DNA of 64,000 bases from Pantoea sp. Nvir (lineage in GTDB: Bacteria; Pseudomonadota; Gammaproteobacteria; Enterobacterales; Enterobacteriaceae). This document shows, piece after piece, positions 23,800 through 33,456 of this stretch (within the stretch, counting starts at the first letter, position 1; every line of letters starts with the position of its first letter). Made by a program: the position numbers and the translations under genes. Location of the stretch: positions 310,001 through 374,000 of the forward strand of contig NZ_SZZW01000001.1 of the NCBI RefSeq assembly GCF_009829915.1. Direction: 5' to 3'. The notes beneath the pieces are model-generated. The model saw only the letters and a program-made list of their open reading frames with translations. It ran no database searches and was not told the origin of the DNA.

Positions 23800-24265
23800 C
23801 TAGATAATTTTAGCTAGAGAGAGCAAATTAAGAATTTCGTCAACTATATTAACTTCGTAATGAGCAGTATCGCGATAGAGTGAACGCTCTTACTAAGAAT
23901 GTTTCTCATTTCTTCTGCAATAGGGATGACCAGTCAAAGTAAAACTCTACTCCTCTTTCGGCTGACCTTCTAGACGTTGGGATAGAACACGAGATGGAGC
24001 ACTAAGCCAGATAGCCTACTACTTTTCACGCATACAACGACTAACGACGATTATGTTCAGCCAGTACCATACCACCGCCTGTATGCAATTACCGTATCAA
24101 GCGCGGGGGTTGCCTTCGAATCCTTCGTCAAAAACAATCTGCGGAATACTGCACTGTGTGATGCATTTCAAATGAAAATGAGTATTACTAAAGACTTAGG
24201 TAAATACATACTGGGGCAAGTTCTTAGCCGTGGTAACCCATATATATCACTATAAGAGGTCAAAT
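23800..24265 (-). pseudogene. aroL: Pseudogene of shikimate kinase II
   Basis: Read on the minus strand through several frameshifts, the segment shows AroL blocks in the right order. GYHG sits at the P-loop position (E. coli GPRGCGKTT), then IVFDEGFEG (EIVEREEWAGF), LDTVIA and GMVLAEHNRR (STVIATGGGIILTEFNRH). TLTGHP with IAEEM follows (TLTGKPLSEEV), then ERSLYRDTAHYEVNIVDEILNLL ([31 protein letters not shown]). Stops and frameshifts separate these blocks. AroL phosphorylates shikimate; E. coli also has aroL close to proC. Loss is tolerable if aroK remains elsewhere. Confidence 0.82.
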
Positions 24266-24579
24266 CTTGATTATCTTAACTAGAATTTAGAAAATTACAA
24301 ATACTCTACAAATACTAAATTAATTTTGCACGAATTAACCGTGCATATTTTGCAAAGAATAAGGTTAGATAACAATGGCAAATGTGCGTAACTGGTGGAT
24401 TTTACTTGATTATTCAGATGTTCGTCTAGTTATGAGCTGTGTAGAGCGATGCCACAAGTCTTATTGTTCTACTATCTATTAGTTTCATCCAATGTGATAT
24501 TTTGCTACTCTAATTAGCTGAAACATTAGAATTCACGTCTAAAAGTATTTTTTTAAAAAATTTTATTAAAGAGAAAAAA
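24266..24579. other. Spacer upstream of proC
   Basis: AT-rich stretch of 314 bases with no gene seen. It must carry the proC promoter; the ribosome-binding site is AAAGAG, about 8 bases before the proC ATG. Confidence 0.55.
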
Positions 24580-25398
24580 ATGCTACAGAAAGAAGTTGGT
24601 TTTATTGGTGGCGGTAATATGGCCAATGCGATTATTGGGGGGCTGGTAAAAAGTAGCTACATTGCACCAAAGAATATCTGGGTTTTTGACCACAAGCCAG
24701 AAATTAACCAATTACTAGTAGACAAGTATGGCGTCAATGCAGTTAATAACGCTAACGCACTTGCGTGCAAGGTCGATATCCTTTTTGGTACAGTAAAACC
24801 CAATGTGATACTAAAAGTGCTAAAAGACTTAGCACATCAGCTGAAAAAAGATGTATTGGTTGTGTCAATTGCTGCCGGTATTACACTCGACTCGTTGACT
24901 ACAGTATTAGGCCATAATCGCAAGATTATGCGTGTAATGACTAATATAGCAGTACTAGTCAACGAAGGCATGTCTTCATTAACACCAAACGCTCTGGTTA
25001 AGCAACCGGAAATTGACCAAATAGTGGCAATGTTTGAAAGCTTTGGTAAAGCAGCGGTAGTAAATGAAAGTCTCATTCATTCTGTAGTAGGCGTGAGTGG
25101 TTCAGCACCTGCTTACGTCTTTATACTGATCGAAGCCATGGCAGATGCCGCTGTGCTTGGCGGTATGCCACGCGCACAAGCTTACCAATTTGCCGCACAG
25201 TCGGTAAAAGGCTCCGCCCAGATGATATTGGAAACCTGTAAACATCCTGGCGAGCTAAAAGATATAATCTGCTCACCAGGTGGAACTACTATTGAAGCAG
25301 TAAAAGTCCTTGAAGAGAAATGCTTTCGTGGAGCTGTGATTGAAGCTATGATGCAGTGCATGGCCAAATCTGAAGCTATAGTAAAAATGCACAGATGA
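24580..25398 (+). CDS. proC: Pyrroline-5-carboxylate reductase
   Basis: NADPH-dependent last step of proline synthesis. The product has 272 residues (E. coli 269). The Rossmann motif VGFIGGGNMANAIIGGL opens the protein, and the C-terminal helical domain has the signature GVSGSAPAYVFILIEAMADAAVLGGMPR. SPGGTTIEAVKVLEE is conserved near the end. It stands alone; the neighbouring aroL is dead. The retained gene means proline, or at least its last step, is still made. Confidence 0.96.
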   Translation: MLQKEVGFIGGGNMANAIIGGLVKSSYIAPKNIWVFDHKPEINQLLVDKYGVNAVNNANALACKVDILFGTVKPNVILKVLKDLAHQLKKDVLVVSIAAGITLDSLTTVLGHNRKIMRVMTNIAVLVNEGMSSLTPNALVKQPEIDQIVAMFESFGKAAVVNESLIHSVVGVSGSAPAYVFILIEAMADAAVLGGMPRAQAYQFAAQSVKGSAQMILETCKHPGELKDIICSPGGTTIEAVKVLEEKCFRGAVIEAMMQCMAKSEAIVKMHR

Positions 25399-25886
25399 AC
25401 TTCTCATAAAAGATCCATTTTTTTAGCAAAACATTATACCTGTTACTAGATTTCTACCATATTCATTATTAGAATTTTCTCTATAATCATTTACTGCTAT
25501 TGCATTAGCATCAATATATTAAGGAATGGATAAATAGTGAAGAATTCATAACCGTAAATGGCAAAGAGTAACTTAAAAATAAGTACACATGATCTGCTAT
25601 ATCTCTAGGGGTCTTTTATCACGTATAATCAAAAGTCGTGCTCTGTAATCTGTAAATAGACAACTTTACTTTTGAGTTAATAGGCTGAAAACTTAAGTAA
25701 ATATGCTAAGGCAACACCGTAATAATGATTTATTACTTTGATTTTTTCTCTTTGTTATTATCGTAATATTATTCGGTAACATGCATCTACTTATAAAAAT
25801 AAGTATAATAAAAACATAATGTTAAGTCTTATGCAGAACATAAAGTTAATTATTTCCCATATTTAAAAATTTACACAAGTACGAAT
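25399..25886. other. Spacer between proC and lpxO
   Basis: Very AT-rich and convergent (proC plus, lpxO minus). I see no coding frame and no clear terminator. Confidence 0.6.
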
Positions 25887-26798
25887 TTAGAATAATATAC
25901 TAGGCACTATAACTAAAGCGAATATTACAAAAATGAGAGTGCGCTTTACACAGTAGTAAAGTTTACGGTTATATTTTTTCAAATTCTGACCAGTAGTGTG
26001 TATGACATAAATATATTTAAAAATGCGGTTGATAAAGCCGGTACGATCGTTTTCATCGTTTGGCGCAGCTGCTGCTGCCATCAGCCAACTGCCTACCCAA
26101 TGATTAATTAACTGAGCCCAATGCCATTTCATAGGACGTTCAATATCACAAAATAAAATAATTCGTGTTTGGTTGCTCTTGTTTTGCGCCCAGTGTACAT
26201 AAGTTTCGTCAAAAATTACAGCTTCACCGTCGCGCCAGCTGTAGCGCTGATTATCCACTTCGATAAAGCAGCGATCGTCATTGGGTGTTTGCAGTCCTAG
26301 ATGATAACGAATAGATCCCGCATAGGGATCGCGATGTTTACCTAAATGGCTACCTGCAGGCAATTCAGCGAACATTGCCGCCTTCACTGAAGGGATACGA
26401 TTAACTAGATTAGTAGTGATCGGACAAAGCTCTTGTGCAGAGGGATACGCACTACCATACCATTTTAGATAAAAACGTTTCCATCCACGTTTAAAGAATG
26501 TATTAAAGCCGGCATCGTTATTACGCTGTGCTGCTTTAATATGATCCTGTAAACGTATTGCCTCCTCGCGAATTACGTGCCAATTATCGGTAAGCTGTTG
26601 TAGCTCAGGAAAATCCTTTACTGGGAAATATGGTTGGTTGCCTGGCAAGCTTGAAAAGCTGACCATAAACATATTGATAGGTGCCATAAACGTTGAGTGA
26701 TCAAAAAGTTGTCGCGACAATGATTGTTTTTCAACGCCACGAGAATGAGCATAAACAACGCTAAGAATAAAAATGCTGACAATAATTGTAGCCACCAT
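25887..26798 (-). CDS. lpxO: Fe(II)/2-oxoglutarate-dependent lipid A 2-hydroxylase
   Basis: Similar along its length to Salmonella LpxO (about 302 residues; 303 here), which adds a 2-hydroxyl to the secondary myristate of lipid A at the inner membrane. An N-terminal membrane anchor (4-17) is followed by the HSTFMAPINMFM segment. The aspartyl/asparaginyl-hydroxylase fold keeps the iron ligands H155, D157 (HRDPYAG) and H202 (ETYVHWAQN) and the 2-oxoglutarate arginine R212. A C-terminal helix follows. AAGGAG sits 8 bases before the ATG. E. coli K-12 lacks this gene, so it is not from the shared E. coli backbone. Confidence 0.88.
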   Translation of the reverse strand: MVATIIVSIFILSVVYAHSRGVEKQSLSRQLFDHSTFMAPINMFMVSFSSLPGNQPYFPVKDFPELQQLTDNWHVIREEAIRLQDHIKAAQRNNDAGFNTFFKRGWKRFYLKWYGSAYPSAQELCPITTNLVNRIPSVKAAMFAELPAGSHLGKHRDPYAGSIRYHLGLQTPNDDRCFIEVDNQRYSWRDGEAVIFDETYVHWAQNKSNQTRIILFCDIERPMKWHWAQLINHWVGSWLMAAAAAPNDENDRTGFINRIFKYIYVIHTTGQNLKKYNRKLYYCVKRTLIFVIFALVIVPSILF

Positions 26799-27356
26799 AC
26801 ATCGGGCTCCTTATGTTGACATAAAACGTTCCTATCACAGGGAGAACAATGAGATAGAAAAAATTCAATATTCATTGAAAAATTTTAATAATTTTTTAGC
26901 AGAAACTCATTCATCAATCAATAAAGTATCAATTTTGACACGAGATCAATAAAACGGTAAAATTTTGCGCAAATTTGCAACGGCGATCGCACTACCTTGC
27001 ATGACAACAAAAAAGGTCACTAGTTGATTGAATAACCGTAGCAGAGAACCGTCTATGTTGATATCCCTATGGCTAACTACACCACTACTAACATTAGTAG
27101 TTTGAATTTTGTTGCAACCCCTATGCCTAGTTTTTCTTCTGAAATGTATCACCGCCCGGGTTGATAATGTTGAACAGTAAGTATATTTACTTACACCAGA
27201 TAAAAAAACACTTAGAGAGCATATTCATACTAGAGAATATCCTATAATGTATTGTTAATAATCATCTGTAGTGGCAATGGTCCTTAAATTCTCTACCGAT
27301 ACACCGACACCAGAATCCATTTTCCTCATTATTTAAAATAGGGTGTGAAACGATAG
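26799..27356. other. Spacer upstream of lpxO
   Basis: AT-rich. A minus-strand frame of 68 codons at 26946-27152 ends in a hydrophobic stretch (LLRLFNQLVTFFVVM) and may be the tail of a lost membrane protein, but I do not recognise the family. Confidence 0.45.
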
Positions 27357-27492
27357 AAGATTTCCTCTAAAAGGGAAACCTTGACATAGGCTCCGTGTTA
27401 GAGGAAATTTTTCTTAAATGCATTTTTTAAGAAAAGATCTTTTAAATCTTAATATTATAAATAAGAGCCTCTTTGGACAAAGAGGCTTGTTT
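27357..27492. ncRNA. Candidate structured RNA with intrinsic terminator
   Basis: Four nested or consecutive inverted repeats fill 136 bases with no protein frame. A 14-bp helix (27357-27370 with 27398-27411, one G-U) encloses a GAAA tetraloop hairpin AAGG/CCTT at 27371-27382. A perfect 10-bp pair TTTTCTTAAA/TTTAAGAAAA spans 27409-27435. A 9-bp GC-rich stem GCCTCTTTG/CAAAGAGGC (27467-27486) is followed by TTGTTTT. The last is a good Rho-independent terminator on the plus strand, though no plus-strand gene precedes it. I do not recognise a known RNA family, and a promoter is not obvious. It could instead be the remains of a lost operon end. Confidence 0.4.
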
Positions 27493-27993
27493 TGAATTAT
27501 TTGCGTTGTGAACCATATGAAAGTAAAGTATTCCTAATATTGCAGCGTAACTATTATGCAATGAGTCGTAACGCTGAGATATCTGATGGCTATACCTTTA
27601 ATTTTTTTTCAAATTTTATATTATCTTAAGTGATCTAGCTAAGAGCGTTCTTCTCTTGATAGGAGAAACATATAACACTGGTCAGGTAAAATCTGTTCCG
27701 ATTGTAATGAGATCAATTCATAATTAGGTGAATTGATCCCAACAGCTCCACTAATGAAAATACCTTAACTACACAACTAAAAAATCATCTAGCCCTTTAG
27801 AGCTATACACCATCTATCAAATAGGCAGTAAAAGCCAATAGCAGCATAGTAACATAATTTTTATTTTTCCGGTAGATACTAATGAAGATCACTCTTTTCG
27901 TATAATTAAAAAAATACACATCATCCGGCTGTATCCACTGTTGCATTTTGCTGAAAATGCAACGACGTTTCCCTCAACTGGCAACAGGCTAAA
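27493..27993. other. Spacer between terminator and osmC
   Basis: No gene visible. Sequence is mixed AT-rich with short inverted repeats and no open frame worth calling. Confidence 0.6.
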
Positions 27994-28422
27994 TCAATTA
28001 TTCAAAATATAATTGAGGGTTATGTCAGTATGGAGCACACGTGAAACCGGACAACTTAGTTTTGCTTTTTGGATTATTTCATCAAATTTGACTTTGTCAA
28101 CGCCTGGCAAGTTAATGGTGCTGTTTAGCGCAACTTTAGTAATAGCAAATCCTTCACTTTTTTTATCCAGCGACACTTCAGCAGTAGTATCAATACTTTC
28201 AGGCTTATACCCTGCCTTACCAAGCATTAGTGACAACGCCATCGAGAAACAGGCAGCATGAGCAGCACCTATTAGTTCTTCCGGATTGGTACCCTTAACT
28301 CCTTCAAAACGTGTATCAAAACCGTAAGCAGTCTGGCTTAGTACACAGCTTTCAGTGCTGACAGTACCTTTGCCTTTAATATCTCCTTCCCAGCGCGCCG
28401 ATCCTTTTCTATAAATGGTCAT
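27994..28422 (-). CDS. osmC: Peroxiredoxin OsmC
   Basis: Osmotically inducible thiol peroxidase that reduces organic hydroperoxides. The product has 142 residues (E. coli 143) and is clearly homologous over the whole length (MTIYRKGSARWEGDIKGKGTVSTES). Both redox cysteines are present: C58 in AAHAACFSMALSL and C124 in KLSCPVSRVLH. It stands alone between long spacers. In E. coli it is not near proC, so gene order differs here. Confidence 0.95.
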   Translation of the reverse strand: MTIYRKGSARWEGDIKGKGTVSTESCVLSQTAYGFDTRFEGVKGTNPEELIGAAHAACFSMALSLMLGKAGYKPESIDTTAEVSLDKKSEGFAITKVALNSTINLPGVDKVKFDEIIQKAKLSCPVSRVLHTDITLNYILNN

Positions 28423-28899
28423 TTTTTATTAACTTCTTTTAGTCGAGAATCAAGTTAGTATAGACGGTTCAACTAATGGTACAAGAACATATTGCTTTTA
28501 CACCGTTACACGATGTAGTTTCTACCCAAGGTTTCGTGAGTGTTATGTTATAGGTAATGAATTTGATAGCATTTGATATCAGTATAATACATATCACGTT
28601 CTCAACCAGTTAGAGTGAATAATTATTCAAAACCGTATTCACTATATTTTTACAATATAACTCATTATTATATACATTTATTTTTAATATCCATACTCTG
28701 TAATTCTTATCACAAGAAGAGTGATAGGTAGACTCCTCCATATTGCAGGCCTATTGAAGATCTTGTAACGTCTTAAAAAATAAGATATATTATCACTAAT
28801 ATTAATGCTTTCAATTATCTAAGTATCTTTAAATGAAAAATAAATTTAAGTTAATTTAATATGAACTTTGAGAAGTTTATACTGTAAGTTACTAAAAAT

Positions 28900-28938
28900 C
28901 TTGTAGTTGCTCTAATTTTTAATCAGGGCAACTACAAG
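28900..28938 (-). terminator. Orphan 11-bp terminator-like hairpin
   Basis: CTTGTAGTTGC and GCAACTACAAG pair perfectly across a 17-base loop. Read on the minus strand the stem is followed by ATTTTTAG, as in a Rho-independent terminator. The only minus-strand gene upstream is tRNA-Thr, 1 kb away, so the transcript it served is probably gone. Confidence 0.5.
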
Positions 28939-29167
28939 ACAAGGCGCTGAAATAAAATATAGCAAAGTGATTTTTCTTCTTTTTTTTATATTATAAAAAA
29001 TACGCTCAGTAATCTTGAATGAGGATCAGGGTAAAGAAGGGCTAGAAAGATAAAATAATTTTTTTATATGTAGTATCTTTTTTATATAAAAGACAATATT
29101 ATTACTTCTTAATAATAAGTTCTATTGCAGAACTTATTACATATTTAATGGTGAAACACACATCGAT

Positions 29168-29187
29168 TATGGAATATATATTCCATA
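29168..29187. repeat. Perfect 20-bp palindrome
   Basis: TATGGAATAT is followed directly by its own reverse complement ATATTCCATA. In such AT-rich DNA it may be chance, but the GGAA/TTCC cores make it a possible protein-binding site. Confidence 0.5.
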
Positions 29188-29980
29188 GTATATAATATAT
29201 ATAGTTATCCCATAACTAGATAGTACATCTATACCTGCTTTTATATTAAAAATATTCATAAAAAGTAATTTTATGTAAAGTGATGAACGAAAGTTCATTC
29301 AGTTACCCTTTACCTAAAACCAAGCAATCAAGCTATAAGAAAGATAAAAACCTGATATTAATCCTACATTTTTATCATTAATATGATATTCTAAAAATTA
29401 GAATAATCTATCATTTAATTCATATTGAATGACTTATTTTGATTAAAAACCTATTATAATTTAATTATTCACCAAATATCATATTGTATATATGAAAGAT
29501 AATATTTATATTTAAAATATTATTTAACTATAAACAAATATAGTAAATGATATTTACTTATTTAAAATAACCGACCTATACTAATGAATAATAGCCAATC
29601 CATTACATTAGAAAAATTATTTCTTACAAAGAGACAAGCATGTTGATTTTTATCCTAGGAGTAAAATTAATCCTAATTAAGGTAGTTAACTGCTAAAATT
29701 AATTAATATAGGTATATGGTATATTCTAATTAGTGAGGTTCCACTTTATACCTCCATAGAATTATTTATGGCACAATTATTTTAATGAGCTTTCTTTTAT
29801 ATTATATTAAAAGTATAGGAATTTATCTATTAGAATACTACTCTAAACTGATAACGGCAAGCATTCTTAATTTTTTGTTAAAAAAATTTATTCAAAAGTG
29901 AATGAATTACATGGGAACAATTTTAGTAATGTGTTTTAGAAAAAACCTTTTATACTAAAGCAAGAATAAATATTGATTGA

Positions 29981-30053
29981 TGCCGGAAGCAGGAGTTGAA
30001 CCTACGACCTTCGCATTACGAATGCGCTGCTCTACCAATTGAGCTATACCGGC
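29981..30053 (-). tRNA. thrW: tRNA-Thr(CGU)
   Basis: The reverse complement folds as a 73-base cloverleaf closely matching E. coli thrW. It has acceptor GCCGGTA, D-arm GCTC..GAGC, anticodon loop TTCGTAA with anticodon CGT, and T-arm GTAGG TTCAACT CCTGC. Two oddities are visible. Position 6 and 67 are both T, giving a mismatch inside the acceptor stem where E. coli has a T-A pair. The base after discriminator A is T, so the gene encodes ATCA, not ACCA, and CCA must be added enzymatically. It reads ACG codons. Confidence 0.92.
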
Positions 30054-31698
30054 GTTTTGATAGAAACTATAAAGAACATCTAATTTAGTAACATGCTAAA
30101 TTAAAACATATTTATCATCCTACTGTATTACACACAGTCCTAATAGAGTATGTAACACAGCTATTTTACACTTTAGTGCTAGTACGTACACTACTTCCAC
30201 ACCTAATTACGGTGCAGTACCGTACCTAAGAAAGATCTCCAATCCAACATCTACTTTAAAATGATATTTGTAGCATTATCTTAATATTTAAGACCACCAA
30301 CATGGAGAATCTTTCATACAACAAGTGATAAAGCTGAAAAATAGGTATTAAGCACTACATTGGAACCATAATCACCGCTCATAGTTGCTGGTATTACCTG
30401 CTAAATTATCACGTTAATTAAATAGATCATCAAGATACGCTCAGAGAGCATAGCTATACTGTTATGCGCTTTAATTTTACTCCTTATAGGAGCTGTCCTT
30501 TTGTATATATACCTTAAAAATTAGGGCAATTGGCGCTTAATCCTAGTAATTACTAACAGGTAACCAAACGATCCAGCTCTCATTATACCATAATGAACAA
30601 CCTTAATAAAATAGGGAAATATATTGCTTATATGGATAAAAATATAAAGCAAAAGAATAATTTTACTACATAGGTCCCTATTAAATAAGCACTTTAACTT
30701 AAAAATACTCTTTAAAAGAGATAACACAGAACTGTAATACTCCTTTAAGTCTTTTCTTTTAAAAAAAACTTAAGATATACTGCACTACCTATCACTATTA
30801 TACTAAGAGCTCTTACATCCGTCCTTAAAAAGCAGGATAAAGAGTTTTATTTAGAACAGGTATAGACAGAAAGCAAATCTAGTTATGCTTGATGTTCAAT
30901 AGCAACAGGCATGAAATTTAGTAGTTCAAAGAAACCTGTGACCTAGTATCATCTCCAAGCGTAAATCCTTTAACAGTACTTTTAGAGTGATATAAAATTA
31001 CGTAGTTTTATATTTCCCTCACTGATATACAATTACCAACTCGGTTAAGCCGTTAAGTAGACGGATTCCAGTAGAACTACTCAGTAACGCCACACTAGTT
31101 CTACATAAAGTTTCATTAATTAATAATAACCTAATGTGATAACCCAGTACTAGGTAATATTAAATGTTTTACGTAGTAACCACAAACTTGATTCAAGAGT
31201 ACCCAAAATTAGGTAGTTTCAGACAGTAATAATACATAGTTGTTTAATTTCAATGAAGAAGTATAATTCAGAACATATCTTCTTCCATTCAAAAGAAATT
31301 ATACCGCTAGAGTAACTAGCTAACATTACTTGTAGGTTGCAACGACGCATTATGTTACTTTACATAGTAGCCGTTAAATTTTATGCAACTGTAAGCGATG
31401 TGATATTTCTCTCTACAGAGATTTCATATAAATCTTCAGATTGGATTCAACTTCAAGCCTTACACGAGATTATTACTAGCATAATTTAAATTAATATCAA
31501 CTAAATCCTAATACCTACGGCGATGGTACGATGGAATAAGTTATTTCGCAACTCAGAACGTCGCTCCTAAAGCTTGTCATAGGCTGATTAGTGTGAAATT
31601 TGCACCCAGTTGTAATTGTTCAATTGGGTGCTGGTTCTGGTTACCTAATATAATAATAGTACGTACATAAATTATTTAGTTGTAAGATAGTAAATAAT
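30054..31698. other. Gene desert between tRNA-Thr and yqcA
   Basis: No recognisable gene in 1.6 kb. The largest frame (30521-30727, minus, 68 codons) has a biased lysine/leucine/isoleucine composition and no known similarity. The only clear structure is the inverted repeat at 31602-31631. Confidence 0.65.
31602..31631 (-). terminator. Hairpin downstream of yqcA
   Basis: GCACCCAGTTG and CAATTGGGTGC pair over 11 positions across an 8-base loop. One pair is G-U on the plus strand, which becomes a C-A mismatch on the minus strand. It lies about 70 bases after the yqcA stop and is followed on the minus strand by AAATTTC, so it may be an eroded yqcA terminator. Confidence 0.4.
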
Positions 31699-32145
31699 TT
31701 AAAGTTGTTTGCCCCATGCTTCAACCCAAGGTGAAGAGATCAACTCCGGTTCAGGATCCTCTACAACATCTAAGAGCAGTATGTTGCCGATACGCTGAGC
31801 ACGTTGCTGCTGCAATAGCGCATCAAAAGTCTTGCCCGCTCCACAGAAGTTGGAGTAGCTGCTGTCGCCTAGTGCTATGACGCCGTAACGTAAATTGAGC
31901 TGATAGTCAATCTTACCTTTTACATCCTGATAAAGCCTAGCGATGGTATCAGGAAAATCACCCTGACCCGTAGTGGACGTAATCACTAAGGCTACATCGC
32001 TGACGTAGTCCTGCCATTGATCTAACGTTGGATCATCGAATACCGCAACTTCATGCCCTTGCCTCTGTAGAATTAGCTGCGCCTCTTCTGCTACCAACAA
32101 TGCATTGCCATATACTGTGCCCACAAAAATGCCAATTTTTTCCAT
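31699..32145 (-). CDS. yqcA: Flavodoxin YqcA
   Basis: Short-chain flavodoxin, 148 residues against 149 in E. coli YqcA. It starts [22 protein letters not shown], the FMN phosphate loop, and contains [11 protein letters not shown] and [22 protein letters not shown], the two isoalloxazine loops. It matches YqcA better than MioC. The physiological partner is not established. In E. coli truC, yqcC and syd follow upstream before queF; here queF is the next gene, so those have been lost. Confidence 0.93.
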   Translation of the reverse strand: MEKIGIFVGTVYGNALLVAEEAQLILQRQGHEVAVFDDPTLDQWQDYVSDVALVITSTTGQGDFPDTIARLYQDVKGKIDYQLNLRYGVIALGDSSYSNFCGAGKTFDALLQQQRAQRIGNILLLDVVEDPEPELISSPWVEAWGKQL

Positions 32146-33456
32146 TTTATCTGCCTTTTAAACTGAAATTCTATTATTGACTATCGCTTCAGTATACCCA
32201 AACACTGCAGCAGCAACCGCTGCTAGAAAGCGGAGTTTGCTGGGTTCTAATTTTTAGTCCTGGTGCAAATATCTGGCAGATTGCCAATGAATGGATGTCT
32301 ATCAATGCTAAGACCCTAAAGGGCACGATCAAAAGCTCTATGCCACAATATTTCACCGTGCCAGTGATACTTACGCCAGTGAATGAAAAAACCGTGGTCA
32401 AATCGATACAGTTATTTTCCTCCAACCTAACCTTATTTATAATAAATAATATGAATTCACTGTGCTTGCTAGTGATGTATGCTATTCGTGCGCTACTGTG
32501 TAAATAGACGCCTAAATGCATTATATAATACCCATTAGATAAAACTAGTTGAGGTCAGGGTAATCAAGGTGCTATAGAACTGTAAAAATTTTCTAATTAA
32601 TTTAGTCGCGCATGACGTACATTACAATTTTTTCATTACGAGCTAATTCGGCTCTTGTTAAACCAGCTATTAGTCTTAATAAATAAGCTCTAGTATGGGA
32701 CGAAGATCTTCAAAATTATACGAAAGAAAGTTATTATATAGGATGGCGACATGGCTCTGGGTGGTAGGTTATAAACGAGCCTCCTTTAAAAAATTTTGAA
32801 TAATAGATTTAGATTTAGATTTAGATTGTAGTGCTGCTCCAGCAAAAAAAAGCCGCTTCTAACCACCGTAGCGTACTCATTAACTAGAGGCTCCACCAGG
32901 CGAAGGTACGCATTAATAAAAACTTTTTACAACCCCTGTAAAAATAGTAAGGGATGAACCATATTCCTACAATTAGGAACAAACTGCACGATAAGGGTAT
33001 TATACTCGGGACACAAAAAGAAGACACACAATTAAAATAATGTCACGAGTTCTCCTGTGACTTTCTTGCTACGCAGCTGCTCTCTACTCTTCCTGTCTCC
33101 TCTCCTGTCCAGTTTTTCCTATATGTCATATAAAAAAAATGATAATTACTTTAGAATGCGGTGCTGAGGATAGGCACGTACCATGTATGATCTTCACTCT
33201 TATTGTGAAGAGATACCTATCACTTCTTTTTTTGAAATATATATTAAGGGCGGTGGGGTCACAATTGATAAAGATATTAGAGTACGGAACACCATAAAGC
33301 ATCTAGCTAGACTAGTCTTTTCAGATAAAATGCTGAATAATAATATTTATTCAGATAATCAATTCACGTGAAAGTGTTTATTATCTATCGCATAATCATT
33401 TTCTCACTTCTGATTACAGTACACGTATAAAATTTGTCTCAAAGGAAACCGCTATT
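32146..33456. other. Spacer between yqcA and queF
   Basis: Position predicts truC, yqcC and syd, but I could not read any of them. At 32189-32521 long open frames overlap on both strands with higher GC than the surroundings. The plus-strand one includes ANIWQIANEWMSINAK and TPVNEKTVVKS, which look protein-like but are not recognised. A strongly pyrimidine-rich tract lies at 33050-33120. The queF promoter must lie at the right end. Confidence 0.5.
32806..32827. repeat. GATTTA tandem repeat
   Basis: Three full copies of GATTTA plus GATT in a row within non-coding DNA; a likely slippage product. Confidence 0.8.

Larger units (their letters stand above)
28423..29980. other. Very AT-rich gene desert between osmC and tRNA-Thr
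   Basis: More than 1.5 kb dominated by A and T runs without any open frame of note. It holds a terminator-like inverted repeat (28900-28938), a perfect 20-bp palindrome (29168-29187) and a small hairpin ATGAAC/GTTCAT with a GAAA loop near 29283-29298. It is probably the terminal stage of gene erosion. Confidence 0.7.

Noticed and set aside
23986-24255. Stop-free plus-strand stretch of 90 codons upstream of proC
   Set aside because: It lies antisense to blocks that match AroL on the minus strand, has no good start and no recognisable family, so it is a shadow of the aroL pseudogene.
26946-27152. 68-codon minus-strand frame upstream of lpxO, considered as a mechanosensitive-channel fragment
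   Set aside because: The hydrophobic end is suggestive but no channel signature could be matched.
28423-29980. Replication origin in the AT-rich desert
   Set aside because: No DnaA-box cluster and no dnaA, dnaN or gidA genes nearby.
30521-30727. 68-codon minus-strand frame in the tRNA-Thr to yqcA desert
   Set aside because: Composition is that of random AT-rich DNA and no family is recognised.
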